From positions 13,906,501 to 13,970,500 of the forward strand of contig JAYKKI010000032.1 of the NCBI GenBank assembly GCA_039881145.1: a stretch of 64,000 bases of DNA, written 5' to 3'. Within the stretch, counting starts at the first letter, position 1; each line of letters begins with the position of its first letter. The notes under the pieces were generated by a model. That model did no database searches. It had not been told where the DNA came from and saw only the letters and a program-made list of their open reading frames with translations. The translations under genes and the position numbers were made by a program. Positions 40,041 through 51,170 of this stretch are shown here, in pieces. Source of the stretch: Druceiella hillmani (taxonomy: Eukaryota > Arthropoda > Insecta > Lepidoptera > Hepialidae).

Positions 40041-40326
40041 TCACAATTAAATGAAACTATGTGATGTAGTATTATTTCTACTTTCTTTAAGTTCTTTATC
40101 ACGACCTAGGTTTCTTTGTATTACAACATCTTCAGGTGGGCTGTTAGCAAAAATTGCAATTAGCAAGAATTTTTGCTAATAGCCCACCCGAAGATGTTGT
40201 AATACAACGAAGCCTAAGTTGTGGTAAAGAACTTAAAGAAAGTAGATATAATACTACATCATGTAGTTTCATTTAATTGTGAATAATGAATTTCTACAAA
40301 ATTAACGCCAAATATATTCAATATTG
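40041..40326. mobile_element. Foldback element family, copy 2 (nearly complete palindrome)
   Basis: The arms run inward from TCACAATTAAATGAAACTA on the left and from AATATATTTGGCGTTAATTT on the right (reverse). They meet near 40168 with almost no unpaired centre. The inner arm includes CTTCAGGTGGGCTGTTAGC and its reverse complement. The left outermost segment is missing. It is the best-preserved fold of the family. Confidence 0.8.
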
Positions 40327-42031
40327 TTTTTTTATTAAAAACGGTTGAGCAATTTTGGAGATTTTGCCAAAAACTTTTTTTTCGTATACCAGAAAGTCAC
40401 TGACAGGCCACACGCCTGTAGTAGAGAAAATTATTCATTTAATCCTGTTGCTATGGTTTCATTTTTCGAAAATGAGATTCTGGAGGCTAATCTTTTGCCA
40501 TTATACCTCTAATAAATCTTCATGCAAAACTGACCAATTTTGTAAATTATGATTTTGTCATACTTTTATTAATGTGTTTCATTTCATAAATATGCTCACT
40601 CCTTTTCGGCTTAACATCCACTTTCCTAACTCACTCACCTACATGTCTAAATATTTATTGTTGGTATTGCTTAAAGATATAGAAAAGGATTCTTCCGCGG
40701 TTTTTTTTAAATTATTTCATCATCTTTAAAATGTTCCGAACAACTTGTGCTTAATTTTGCAGGAAATCAATTTTTTCGATCTGTAGCTTCAACCCATTTT
40801 TCTTTAACGTCACTTTTTCAAGTCCCGTCAGATTTCCAAAATTTAAAAAGAAATATTTTATGAAATAAAAATAAAAATTTCCATTAATTCAAATAAACAC
40901 AATAAAATCATTACTAATATAAGATAAGAATGTCTAGGTCTCGAATGTCTAACAAGATAGAGATGACTAGGTCTTGTCTAAAGAATTTATAACATAACCC
41001 ATACATTTCAAAATTGGTAAATATTTCTTACATTTTAACATTACTTATTACATAATCTCTAAGTAATATACAAAATGTTTACATCGATGTACATTAAAAT
41101 AGTTGCAAAAATATCTATAGTCGCATCTAAAATGACGTGGTGCAGCCCTACAATGCATCGTCGTTAAACATCGGTGGCATCAAAATAAATGTCAGTTTAA
41201 TTTTCACACAACGAAACCAATTTCAAAATCGTCATATCTGTGGTAAAAAATACCTCCGTTAGTAAGGTTTTGTGTACGGCTTTCATTTTTTAACGATACA
41301 ATTGCACAGTAAGGCATATTTTTGTTTCTTTGCGCAGAAGGAGTATTTTCTAGCGTCTCGGCAAGCAACAAACTAATGTAGGGCGAGATGCACTTACTTC
41401 GAAATGAGCGAAGCGCTGCTTACTCGTGGCGCGCTCGTCACGCTCATATGCCATTTCTATTTACTCTCTGTTCTGTGGTTGGAACCAAACTTTATACTTA
41501 CTTGACATGACATAAAGACAAATGAAAATCGATTTGCTTGTTATAAAAGTCTTTAAAACAGTACTTATTCTATAAAATGTTTTTCTAGAAACAGACATTT
41601 AGCGAGGAGAAAGTATTACTTCATTTTGAAAAGATTTCATTCTGAAATAGAGAAGACAAAAAAATAAACAGAAACACAATTTTGTGGCACAACTGACATT
41701 TAGTCAAAAGTTATTAAAAAAAGACACATAAAAATGTGTATGGCCAATTTTATGCATATTTTTGTGCTTACATAAATTTCTCGTTTTTCGTTCTCTTGAT
41801 TTATGTCATTGTGAAACTATCCACCTATGTATCTCTCTTTCTACCTCAATGGTCTGCTCCCTCTATTGTTATTGACTTTTTCATTACAATCTCATTTATC
41901 AACATACAAACTACCCTAACGTAGTAAAAGAAGATTTCACAAATAATCACAGGCAAAATCAAAAACTTCGTCTTGAAATCAGTTAGCTATAAAATAAAAC
42001 AAACACAGTTTACTTTATAAATATTAATGAT
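40327..42031. other. Intergenic region downstream of the DHX34 gene
   Basis: No coding feature is recognised. A GC-richer patch lies at 41345-41455 and contains GCGAAGCGCTGC and GGCGCGCTCGTC. It could be regulatory or a repeat fragment. Confidence 0.4.
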
Positions 42032-42036
42032 TTATT
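42031..42036 (-). terminator. AATAAA overlapping the DHX34 stop codon
   Basis: On the minus strand the end of the gene reads TGT AAA TAA A, so the hexamer AATAAA includes the stop codon. No other AATAAA was noticed on this strand in the next few hundred bases. A TATAAA lies about 15 bases further on. If used, either would give a very short 3' untranslated region. Confidence 0.4.
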
Positions 42037-42317
42037 TACAACCCTTCTTATGTTTTAACACTTCAACTGGAGTCAAGTACAAGGTTTTCTCGCATTTATC
42101 ACATTTGAATTCCTTGGCATTGGGTTTGTTAGACATATCCACAGAACCAACTTCGACTTCATCCGCCTTATTCCCAGTGAGTCCTGAACAAGTGAACTGC
42201 TGATGTTGCAACCGCTCCAATGGTGAGAGGCATAAATTGACATTACACTTACTACAGTTCCAGGGAGTTGTGGAAATGCGTTGATAATCTGCGTAGCTCC
42301 AGTCAGTCTCCACCAAA
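42032..42317 (-). CDS. DHX34: DHX34 last exon (C-terminal zinc-cluster domain)
   Basis: This exon covers residues 363-457 of the window's protein. The acceptor is TCCACTTCTAG at 42318, and the first base completes a Cys codon with the previous exon. It contains two related clusters, C-x2-C-x13-H-x4-C (starting CSKCNVNLCLSPLERLQH) and, near the end, C-x2-C-x13-H-x3-C (CDKCEKTLYLTPVEVLKH). The LSPLER and LTPVEV cores are the strongest link to DHX34, whose end has the same pair. Zinc binding is inferred from residue spacing. The stop is at 42032-42034. In vertebrates the C-terminal domain of DHX34 contacts SMG1; that this holds here is an inference. Confidence 0.9.
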
Positions 42318-44031
42318 CTAGAAGTGGATAACAATGGATAAATTATGTAGTAAATCAATTTAAAAAGATATCATCTATGGGAAACGTAATTTGCCTAAAT
42401 TATATTTCTCGCCAGGTCGCAGGTAGCCTTCTTAGTCATTAACAGTCAACTTTGAGGAGAAGATAATTAAATCAGTGGGAGTAAAGTAAAATTAATTGAA
42501 ACATTAAAAGCTAATAATCTGAGAAACAATCATCTGAGAACCGTTTAGCTTTATAGAACACTGTTTAATTGTTTACCACTGGTGATTAGTACCAATCAAG
42601 TTGGTTGTATCTTCTGAAAAGATATACAAAAATATAGTTAGTTAATGTATCCATGAATACCATAAATTAAACTGACAAATAAAAACAATAAATTCTTATG
42701 TGATCAAAATGGGTCATAAACTATCTAAGCATGCTACAATAATGTTTTCAAAACCATAAACAAGAGAATCATAGAATTTAATGTGTATGAATGTAGGCAA
42801 ATAACAAGGTATGCACTGTCCATAATCAATAAGTATTGACGTTTCAGTTATTTTAAATATATTATTTAGACATAACACAGCTGTAATTTTAATGAGTCAC
42901 GACAGCAGAATTTCGAAAGAGAATGTGTTTATGGAGATATTTTAATTACAGAGTCCAGACTCTGACTTGGCAATCCTAAAGTGTATTGAAAAAATTTCAA
43001 ACATTATTTTCACGAAAAACTGTGGCCAGGAGACACGTCTTTTACTTAAAGATTTACATACATACACCACAGACCATAAACATGACATGACACAAAAATC
43101 AGCAAGCAGTATTAAACAGTACACAGAGCTTTCTGTGTACACGCAAATATAGCTGAAATTCGACTGAAAATGCTCCTAACAATACCTAAAGTGTATAGTA
43201 AATACCGATAATTCCAAAAAGAATTTTGAATCGATGTTTAAACAGCATTATTTGATTGTTAAAAGAGAATTAAAATAAACTCACTTAAAACAAAAGACTA
43301 ACCAGTTCAAAGCAGGATCACTCAATTAAGTCACAACCGTTCGTCACCCAGGAGCGAAGTGGTACTGCTGAGTCAAGGCATGATCACTAACGCCATTTCA
43401 CAATAATTTTTTTTATTTGCACTTTTGTATGTTGTTTGTATACTTTACAACAACAAACCAAATAAGCAACAATCCATAATAAATAATAATTCAGGAACAA
43501 TGAAGAAAAATGTTCCACGCCAGGGAGAGACAGGCCAAAGAAGTTTTATTGGAAATGTGTTAACATAAAAGAATTTATTTTATTTTCATTAATCTTGCAT
43601 GGTTGTATGGCACCAATGGAAAAAAATGGTGATAGTTCCTTAACACGTTCAGGTTCTTTTTTGCAGGATAGAAAAATTAACAATGTTTTCCCACCACTAT
43701 GTGCTTTGTTGTAGTTAGATTCATTCTGCAGCATTATTATAATTCTATGAAGATTATCAGAGGCAGTGCGTTAAATAAAAAAATTATAGTATTATAGACA
43801 AATGATTTTAACAGCAAGTCACCAGAAAAACTGAAGTTGAAAAGTTACAAGTTACGGTCACATTCTAAGTCTTGGGTAAAACGCTAGTAGAATATAGAAA
43901 CAAACAAAAAACATCCGAATATGTGTTTGTTGCAGAGTCTGGAGCCCAAGTAATACACTCATTTGGATGAAATTTAATATTTGAGAATATTTAAATTTTC
44001 TATTGGAGATATAAAAAAATTTTTAAAATGT

Positions 44032-44253
44032 ATGTTCTCGAAAATTGCTGGAATTATTTTCGTCACACTTTTTGCATTATTACTGTACTTTATAAGCCAA
44101 AGTGGGCCACAACTTGTTTCCAAGAAAAAAGTTAGTCAGTGTAATTGTCATGCAAAACGTGTGCATACCTACTCAAAATTCATGTATAAAACGCAGCAAA
44201 TATTAATGTATAATAAGCCAAAAAATCCAAATACCCAACAAATGTGGAAATAA
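44032..44253 (+). CDS. Hypothetical 73-residue protein with one membrane segment (doubtful)
   Basis: I do not recognise this frame. From the ATG at 44032 it starts MFSKIAGIIFVTLFALLLYF, a charged start and then a hydrophobic segment of about 17 residues, as in a signal peptide or signal anchor. A basic, Lys/Asn/Gln-rich tail of about 50 residues follows, with CNCH near residue 30. The frame lies antisense inside a DHX34 intron, and AATAAA overlaps its stop. No promoter, splice site or homologue was noted. It may be chance, or an exon of a nested gene. Confidence 0.15.
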   Translation: MFSKIAGIIFVTLFALLLYFISQSGPQLVSKKKVSQCNCHAKRVHTYSKFMYKTQQILMYNKPKNPNTQQMWK

Positions 44254-44330
44254 AACAAAACAAGAAAATTTTACTGTGACAAAAAGAAACTTTCTTTACA
44301 TACATATAAGATCGTGGTTCTATCATTATA

Positions 44331-44536
44331 ATCTAGTTTTCGTTGTATTACATCACACATTACATACATAAATTAGGAAAGATCTTTGCTAATATCCCAC
44401 CTGAAGAGTTGTAATACAATGAAACCTAGGTCGTAGTAAAGAATTTAAATAAAGTAGAAATAATACTACATCACGTAGTTTCATTTAATTATGAATAATA
44501 AATTTCTACAAAGTTAAAACCAAATATATTCAACAT
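44331..44536. mobile_element. Foldback element family, copy 3 (degenerate)
   Basis: The right arm is almost complete, from CACCTGAAGAGTTGTAATAC through CACGTAGTTTCATTTAATT to AACCAAATATATTCAA. Only a short inner part of the left arm survives (TTTTCGTTGTATTACATC, about 44338-44355). Confidence 0.7.
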
Positions 44537-45247
44537 ACACATATTATACAATTCTTTGACACAAATTAAAAAATCATATTTAAAATTATGTACAACTTTT
44601 CTCGCAAGGGAGTGAGAAAAAGCAAAACCATAGATTCGATTTAAGCATTTGAGGTATCTTTGTTGAAGAATTTATCATATAATATAGAAAGAAGTATGTG
44701 GGTGAACATCAAAACAGTCATTTGTCAAACTAATTTGTTATCAAGTCTGTCTGGAATTCAATATTACAAATATCCTACACAAAAAAAAATTAAATTGAGC
44801 TTTAAAATTTTGTAAGTAATTAATAACACATATATAATTTTATTAGTTATAATAATTCTGTGTGGTATCACTTCTAAAATTCAGCATATTGCGCTCTTTA
44901 AATTAAGAAATACGTGTCTGTTGTATGAAGTACATATGACATAAAATATGTACTTGACCCATTTTTATTCATTATTATTGCCAATTTTTCAAAGAGTTGA
45001 ATAAGAGTTAGTTATTAAACAGAGCATAACTTAATTTTTGAACTGTCAGATAACTGATATAAGCAGAATATATCCAGCATACTATGAATAAAATTATTCA
45101 TTTATAAAAGAATATACAATTTACATCTGTCAAATTAACATTTTATTTCAAATAGAGGTTATGTTTTGATATTTATGTTAAATTACAATTGTATTTTTAC
45201 ATAGAATTCTGTATTACTTTACTATAAAATGCAGAATTTATTGAAAT

Positions 45248-45395
45248 GATAAATGCACAAAAATGAAGCTATCAGCTTAAAAGAAAATTTAGATTTAAAC
45301 TAAATGTTTGTACAGATGCCAAATGTTAGATTTTCTAGCTGTATCGCTGTATGTTCAAATAATTATTGTAGCATAGATTAAAAGTTCAAGTAACT
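45248..45395 (+). repeat. Dispersed repeat, copy A
   Basis: The segment from TAAATGCACAAAAATGAAG through AGCTTAAAAGAAAATTTAG to ATTAAAAGTTCAAGTAACT recurs with about 85-90% apparent identity at 50085-50258. The family is unknown, with no coding capacity. Confidence 0.7.
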
Positions 45396-45770
45396 GATCC
45401 ACTGTCTTTATTTATCAGACTGATTAATCGATGGAATAAATTAATTTATTAGTTAATTAATCGACAGTTTATTCACTGAAAGAAAAATCGGCCCTTAATT
45501 TAATTTTTCTAAGTGGTTTTCTAAGTGTAGGTGGACACTTTTTAAAAAAAAAATTGGATGAACTCTTTTCTTCGTTACCTTTGTTATTTCTTTATTTATG
45601 ATGTGTGCTTGTGTGTATGTAAACAACTTTGCATGATGCAAGATGCGAGCGAAGACCATTTTACTGAAAAGATAGCCTTATCATTTGAAGATAGAATTAA
45701 TGTTAATTCGGTTCAATGCCAACAGCATAATTATAATAATATAACTCTAAATAAATTAATGAACACTCAC

Positions 45771-46068
45771 CAATCATACACAATATGGTCCGTCACCCAC
45801 ACGCCACCCTTCTTCTCGTCTGTTTGACCCTCAAATCCTTCACAGAATGGATTAGGTTCCACAACCCCAGGAATTTCATCGTCTTCCTTAACACCTTTAT
45901 AGATAAATCTCAAATCTGCACGCAGTAGTCTCTTGATGGTATAGCAAATGTTAGTATGCATGTAGTCTGAGAGGTCGCAGGCAAGTTCAAATTGACGTTG
46001 GGCTTTGGTTTTGGCAACTCGCTTTGATCGGTTTGGGGCTTGCGTTGTTTTGTTAGTGTTGTTGGTAT
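45771..46068 (-). CDS. DHX34: DHX34 exon (penultimate)
   Basis: This exon covers residues 264-363. The acceptor AAATTTCAG precedes 46068 and the donor GTGAGT follows 45771. It enters with two bases of a codon and leaves with two bases. It starts with a low-conservation Asn/Thr/Lys/Arg linker (TNNTNKTTQAPNRSKR). The block RQFELACDLSDYMHTNICYT follows, then LLRADLRFIYKGV. An acidic loop and GGVWVTDHIVYD lead into the zinc-cluster exon. The last part matches the DHX34 segment ending in a TYNC/VYDC motif. Codon bias is clearly less AT-extreme than in the introns. Confidence 0.88.
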
Positions 46069-46258
46069 CTGAAATTTAGGTTAAAAAAGGGAGAAATTTT
46101 AAACATATAGCTTGAAACTACAGAAACAAAAAATCGACTAAGAACTTAATACTATTCCACTGATATAGAGAAAAATAAAATAAAATAATAAGAGCGTATT
46201 CATAATTGTTGCTTCGCAGGGTTTGAAATTATTAAAATAAATATGCATGATGATAATT

Positions 46259-47720
<1,462 letters not shown>

Positions 47721-47825
47721 GTAAATTATACACATTTCAAAATCAAGGTAATATTTTAGTTATTATGACCATGATTTCATAATTAAAAACTTATAAAACA
47801 AAATAGGCCAAAATCTAACTACATA

Positions 47826-47902
47826 CTAATCAATAAAATTAATGAGTGGAATATCATCCTCATCCTCCTCAACTGCGTCAACTTTTTGATGATTGTCTAA
47901 AT
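47826..47902 (-). CDS. DHX34: Possible alternative or poison exon of DHX34
   Basis: The acceptor GGTATCTTCAG at 47903 is strong. Joined to the donor of exon 49376-49497, the frame continues with a split Asp codon and reads LDNHQKVDAVEEDEDDIPLI, then NFID and a stop (47826-47828). A GTATGT donor overlaps the stop. If it is used to join the next exon at 46068, the join again makes a stop (TA + A). So inclusion always truncates the protein before the zinc clusters, while skipping keeps the frame. Vertebrate DHX34 has an acidic patch at about this place, as I remember it. It may thus be a real conserved segment that became an alternative end here. Confidence 0.5.
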
Positions 47903-47929
47903 CTGAAGATACCGAATTCAAAATAAGAC

Positions 47930-49375
47930 TTAAATCTGATTTCAAATTCAAATGAAAAATAACTGATAGTTACAGGAATAATCAATTCAAATAAAGAACG
48001 ACTAACAGTCGGACATATATAAAACATAACATGGAGAAATCTCGCTATAAATGTTAAGCAGCACACGTAGTAGCGCGTGTAGTAATATTAAAAAATTTAA
48101 GAAAGGCAAATTAAATATTTTCCATTATATTCACCAGGATAATGATCAACCTACATTTATCTTAATAATTATCGGTGATAATTATTACTACATATAATAT
48201 ACACACCAAATATATAATATACACACCAAACAATAGGGTTCTATATAGTTTGGTGCCAACATTGGTAAAATTGGTTTGTTTCACTGTATGTCAGACAGTT
48301 TTCTTGGGACTATGTTTTCTAAAAAGACTGCCATACTAATGGATACCTTTTTCAGAATATACCATAAAAACAGTTCAAAAACAACCGAACGTACAGAATA
48401 CTAATTTGTGCAACTACAACTGCAGTTGGGCAGTTTTATATTTTTGACTCGTTTAAACTTGTCATCTATTTGAAGGTGAATTAGAAGAATCTAATCTTTT
48501 TAATGAAGCATATAGGTTGTCGCCGTGGTGTGTTGGGTTGATCACAAGACCTTGACTGTGCCTATGACTGTGCGGCGCACAACAGGGACCCAGGTGTGAT
48601 TCCCAGACACTCGTCGAGCGGGGTGTTCTGGTTGGGTGTAAAGATTTCTCTCATAATAATAAGTCCGCCATATGTATCAATTAGACACATTAAAGTACAT
48701 AAATAAATTTAGTTATTACTCCTGTATAATCTATAGATCCAGTTTCCAGGTCGATTTTTCCAGTGCACAAAAAATCTCTTTCAATGCAGCTTGCAATCTT
48801 GAAATTATATCTAGATTATCAGAATGGGCAATATTGACAAGAAGAATGAGTAGTTGCAATTTCAATTTAAATACCAAAAGTACTGTTTTTCTTGGGATAT
48901 GAACTAATACATTTTGCTAACATAATTTATTCAGATTTATGCTATTTCTTAGCATTTTTTTTTCACATGCTATTGTAGCATCATAGTTTTTATACTCGGA
49001 TTGTAGCATTCATTGCCACAAATTTTAATCACGAGACAAAATTCAAAATTAAAATACAAAAAATCTAGTTACTAGTGGAAGAACTACGAAAATTCATAGA
49101 ATTGTTCAAATATCACATCAATCCAAACAAGCAAACAAATAAACACACTGATAGAAATTCTGCTCACAAAATTTTCGTTAGTTTAGTATTTTTTCGCTAT
49201 GGACAGAATAGCATACTTTTACAAAAAATTACTTAGTGCATAAAGAAAGCCACTCTATAATAAATGTTGTATACTTTGCATAAGGGTACAGTTTTCAGCC
49301 TAATGTCCTAAGTATTGATGGCATGAAACTAATTAATGTGCAATTAAATTCAGTGTTCAATTCATATTTATGTAC
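47930..49375 (-). other. DHX34 intron, upstream of the optional exon
   Basis: It holds a probable tRNA-derived SINE at 48515-48665 and a small duplication of ATATAATATACACACCAAA near 48190-48230. Nothing else is recognised. Confidence 0.6.
48515..48665 (+). mobile_element. Probable tRNA-derived SINE
   Basis: It is a GC-rich island in AT-rich intron DNA. GTGGTGTGTTGGGTTG near 48525 resembles an A box, and AGGTGTGATTCCCAG near 48590 resembles a B box. The distance between them fits a tRNA-derived head, and the unit ends in a (TAA)n-like tail near 48655. The family is unknown. Confidence 0.45.
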
Positions 49376-49497
49376 CTTCCAAGCGTTCCTCTATGAGCTC
49401 ATCCCAGCGTTGCCGCAATTTGGCTGCCTTCCACAACATGGTCAATCCAGCATTGGGATGTGGGAACTCCAGTAACAGCCAGGAGTCACAAACCAGT
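49376..49497 (-). CDS. DHX34: DHX34 exon (DSWLLLEFP block)
   Basis: This exon covers residues 223-264. The acceptor AATTTTAG precedes 49497 and the donor GTACAT follows 49376. One base is taken from the previous codon and one base is left over. It reads LVCDSWLLLEFPHPNAGLTM, then LRQRWDELIEERLE. This fits the DHX34 region where a DxWLEL segment is followed by a helix rich in Leu/Arg that ends in RW-x4-E-RQL. A 44-bp piece of this exon is copied at 50263-50306. Confidence 0.9.
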
Positions 49498-49606
49498 CTA
49501 AAATTAAAAGTAGACACTATACATAGTCACACATATAAGTGAAATGTTATTTTATCAAAAATATCAATAAACATTTCAATAAAATTTTTTGTATTTGAAT
49601 ATTTCT

Positions 49607-50082
49607 TTAAACGTTAGAGTGCCAACGAGCGCCATCGCGCTTGTGCGCATACTAACTAAATTTGTCACGAGCGCGATGGCGCTCGCAAAATCAGTTGCTG
49701 TTTAGTGCGCAGTAAGGGAGGTCACTCGCACGCATCGCTAATTTTTTATCTTTCTATGTTTTACATAAAGTTCAAATTATAATATTATTAGTAATTACAA
49801 TATAAAAAGGATCCAAGAAAAGAAAACTTTTAACCCATAATGTTGGAATACAAAAATAATTCGAGTGAAAATGATAATTTTTCAAGTTGTGATGAAAATG
49901 ATAGTGGGAGTGACATTGTGGGGTGCTCACAATTTGGCGTATGCAAAATTTTGAGTGATAGTGATAATAGTGACGATAACAATTAGTTTACTGATACGGA
50001 GGATGTACCGGGCTGCGAAAATGATGATGTGACCTTGATTTCAGTTTTTGTTATAATTTTTGTTCACAACTATATTTATTAA
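49607..50082 (+). mobile_element. piggyBac-like remnant
   Basis: It starts at TTAA (49607-49610), the usual piggyBac target. GAGTGCCAACGAGCGCCATC follows, typical of piggyBac-like ends in insects. An inverted pair (CGAGCGCCATCGCGCT at 49627-49642, reverse complement at 49669-49684) forms a subterminal hairpin. A start codon at 49840 opens a 48-codon acidic frame (MLEYKNNSSENDNFSSCDEN, ending DSDNSDDNN) with a stop at 49984. This is like the acidic N terminus of piggyBac transposases. No catalytic part follows. A TTAA lies at 50079-50082, but the right terminal repeat is missing. Confidence 0.45.
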
Positions 50083-50084
50083 AC

Positions 50085-50258
50085 GTAAATGCACAAAAAC
50101 GAAAACCATCGGCTTAAAAGAAAATTTAGATTCGAACTAAATATTTGTACAAATGCCATATGTTTCATTTTCTAGCTGTACTTCATTCAAGAAGTTAGGT
50201 TGTTGCGTGAAGTTTTTTGAAATAATTATCTCAGCATAGATTAAAAGTTCAAGTAACT
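50085..50258 (+). repeat. Dispersed repeat, copy B
   Basis: Matches copy A (45248-45395) from TAAATGCACAAAAACG to AAAAGTTCAAGTAACT, with one added segment near 50182-50215. It runs directly into the DHX34 exon fragment. Confidence 0.7.
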
Positions 50259-50262
50259 ATCT

Positions 50263-50306
50263 ATCCAGCATTAGGATGTGGGAACTCCAGTAACAGCCAG
50301 GAGTCA
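50263..50306 (-). pseudogene. Copied fragment of the DHX34 exon 49376-49497
   Basis: Forty-four bases match 49445-49488 in the same orientation with one mismatch (TTAGGATG for TTGGGATG). It lacks splice sites and the rest of the exon. It adjoins dispersed repeat copy B without a spacer. Confidence 0.85.
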
Positions 50307-50649
50307 AAAGTTTAATAAAAATTCAGATTTATATAAACTTAAGTTCACACAGTTACAGTTCAAATTTATATAAACTTAACGCCAAATACATTCAATATTT
50401 TCTTTTTTTTTTATATAACATAAAAGTAAATGTAGTATATCTGGTCAATTGTAAGTGCAGTAAATTTGGTTGCCTGAATTTTTCTTAAAGTTTTATTCTT
50501 TTTATTATTCAAATGCCGGAGAGCCTTACAGTGATTCTTTTCCTGACAGACATTTTAATTTCAAGGCAATGATTAAGGTATAATAAAATAAATTTTTTGC
50601 GTTAAAACAGCAGTTTTCATAGTTTTTAAACCTCATCAATATGGGTGGA

Positions 50650-50835
50650 TATTGAATATATTTGGCGTTAATTTTGTAGAAATTCATTATTCACAATTAA
50701 ATGAAACTACGTGATGCAGTATTATTTCTACTTCGTTTAAGTTCTTTACCACAACCTAGGTTTTGTTGTATTACAACATCTTCAGGTGGGCTATTAGCAA
50801 AGATTCTCATCACGTAGTTTCATTTAATTTTGAAT
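50650..50835. mobile_element. Foldback element family, copy 4 with target duplication
   Basis: The left arm is complete from TATTGAATATATTTGGCG to the inner GGGCTATTAGCAAAGATT. The right arm keeps only CACGTAGTTTCATTTAATTT. The element is flanked by ATGGGTGGA at 50641-50649 and 50836-50844. The identical stretch can be read as 9 to 12 bases. This is the clearest insertion footprint of the family. Confidence 0.85.
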
Positions 50836-51059
50836 ATGGGTGGAGTTAAGTAATGCTTTTTTAATTACATTATTTTAATTTTTCTTACTCGTCTTTTTTA
50901 ATAACTTCCAATTTTTTCCTCATTTTAATGAAGTTTGTGTCGTTAAATAAACAATCTATAAATATAAGAATAGGTTTACAAAGTTAAATTATGAATGTAC
51001 TCTGCTGAAGATAAAAATATTTATGAGTAAATTCTGAATATTCTAAACGTGGAACAAAC

Positions 51060-51170
51060 CTTGTAAAACCTGCGTTAGTGTCGATGCAGTGTGCCAACAG
51101 TAAGAGTGTTTGTGCGGCTGGCATACGCATGCTGTTCATCAGATATGGTTTATTTGTTTCAAGCAGCGAT
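51060..51170 (-). CDS. DHX34: DHX34 exon (SLLETNKPYL block)
   Basis: This exon covers residues 186-223. The acceptor AAATTGCAG precedes 51170 and the donor GTTTGT follows 51060. It reads SLLETNKPYLMNSMRMPAAQ, then LLLLAHCIDTNAGFTR. This is the most conserved stretch of the DHX34 C-terminal half. One base is taken from the previous codon (the split Leu) and two bases pass to the next (a split Arg). The donor GTTTGT is not the commonest form but is acceptable. Confidence 0.92.

Larger units (their letters stand above)
42320..45770 (-). other. DHX34 intron with foldback copy 3 and a dispersed repeat
   Basis: The intron starts with donor GTGAGT at 45770 and ends with acceptor TAG at 42318. It carries the foldback relic at 44331-44536, the dispersed repeat at 45248-45395 and a small plus-strand open frame at 44032-44253. 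Confidence 0.8.
49498..51059 (-). other. DHX34 intron with piggyBac-like relic, exon fragment and foldback copy 4
   Basis: The donor GTTTGT lies at 51059 and the acceptor at 49498. The intron is largely made of inserted repeats, listed separately. Confidence 0.75.
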
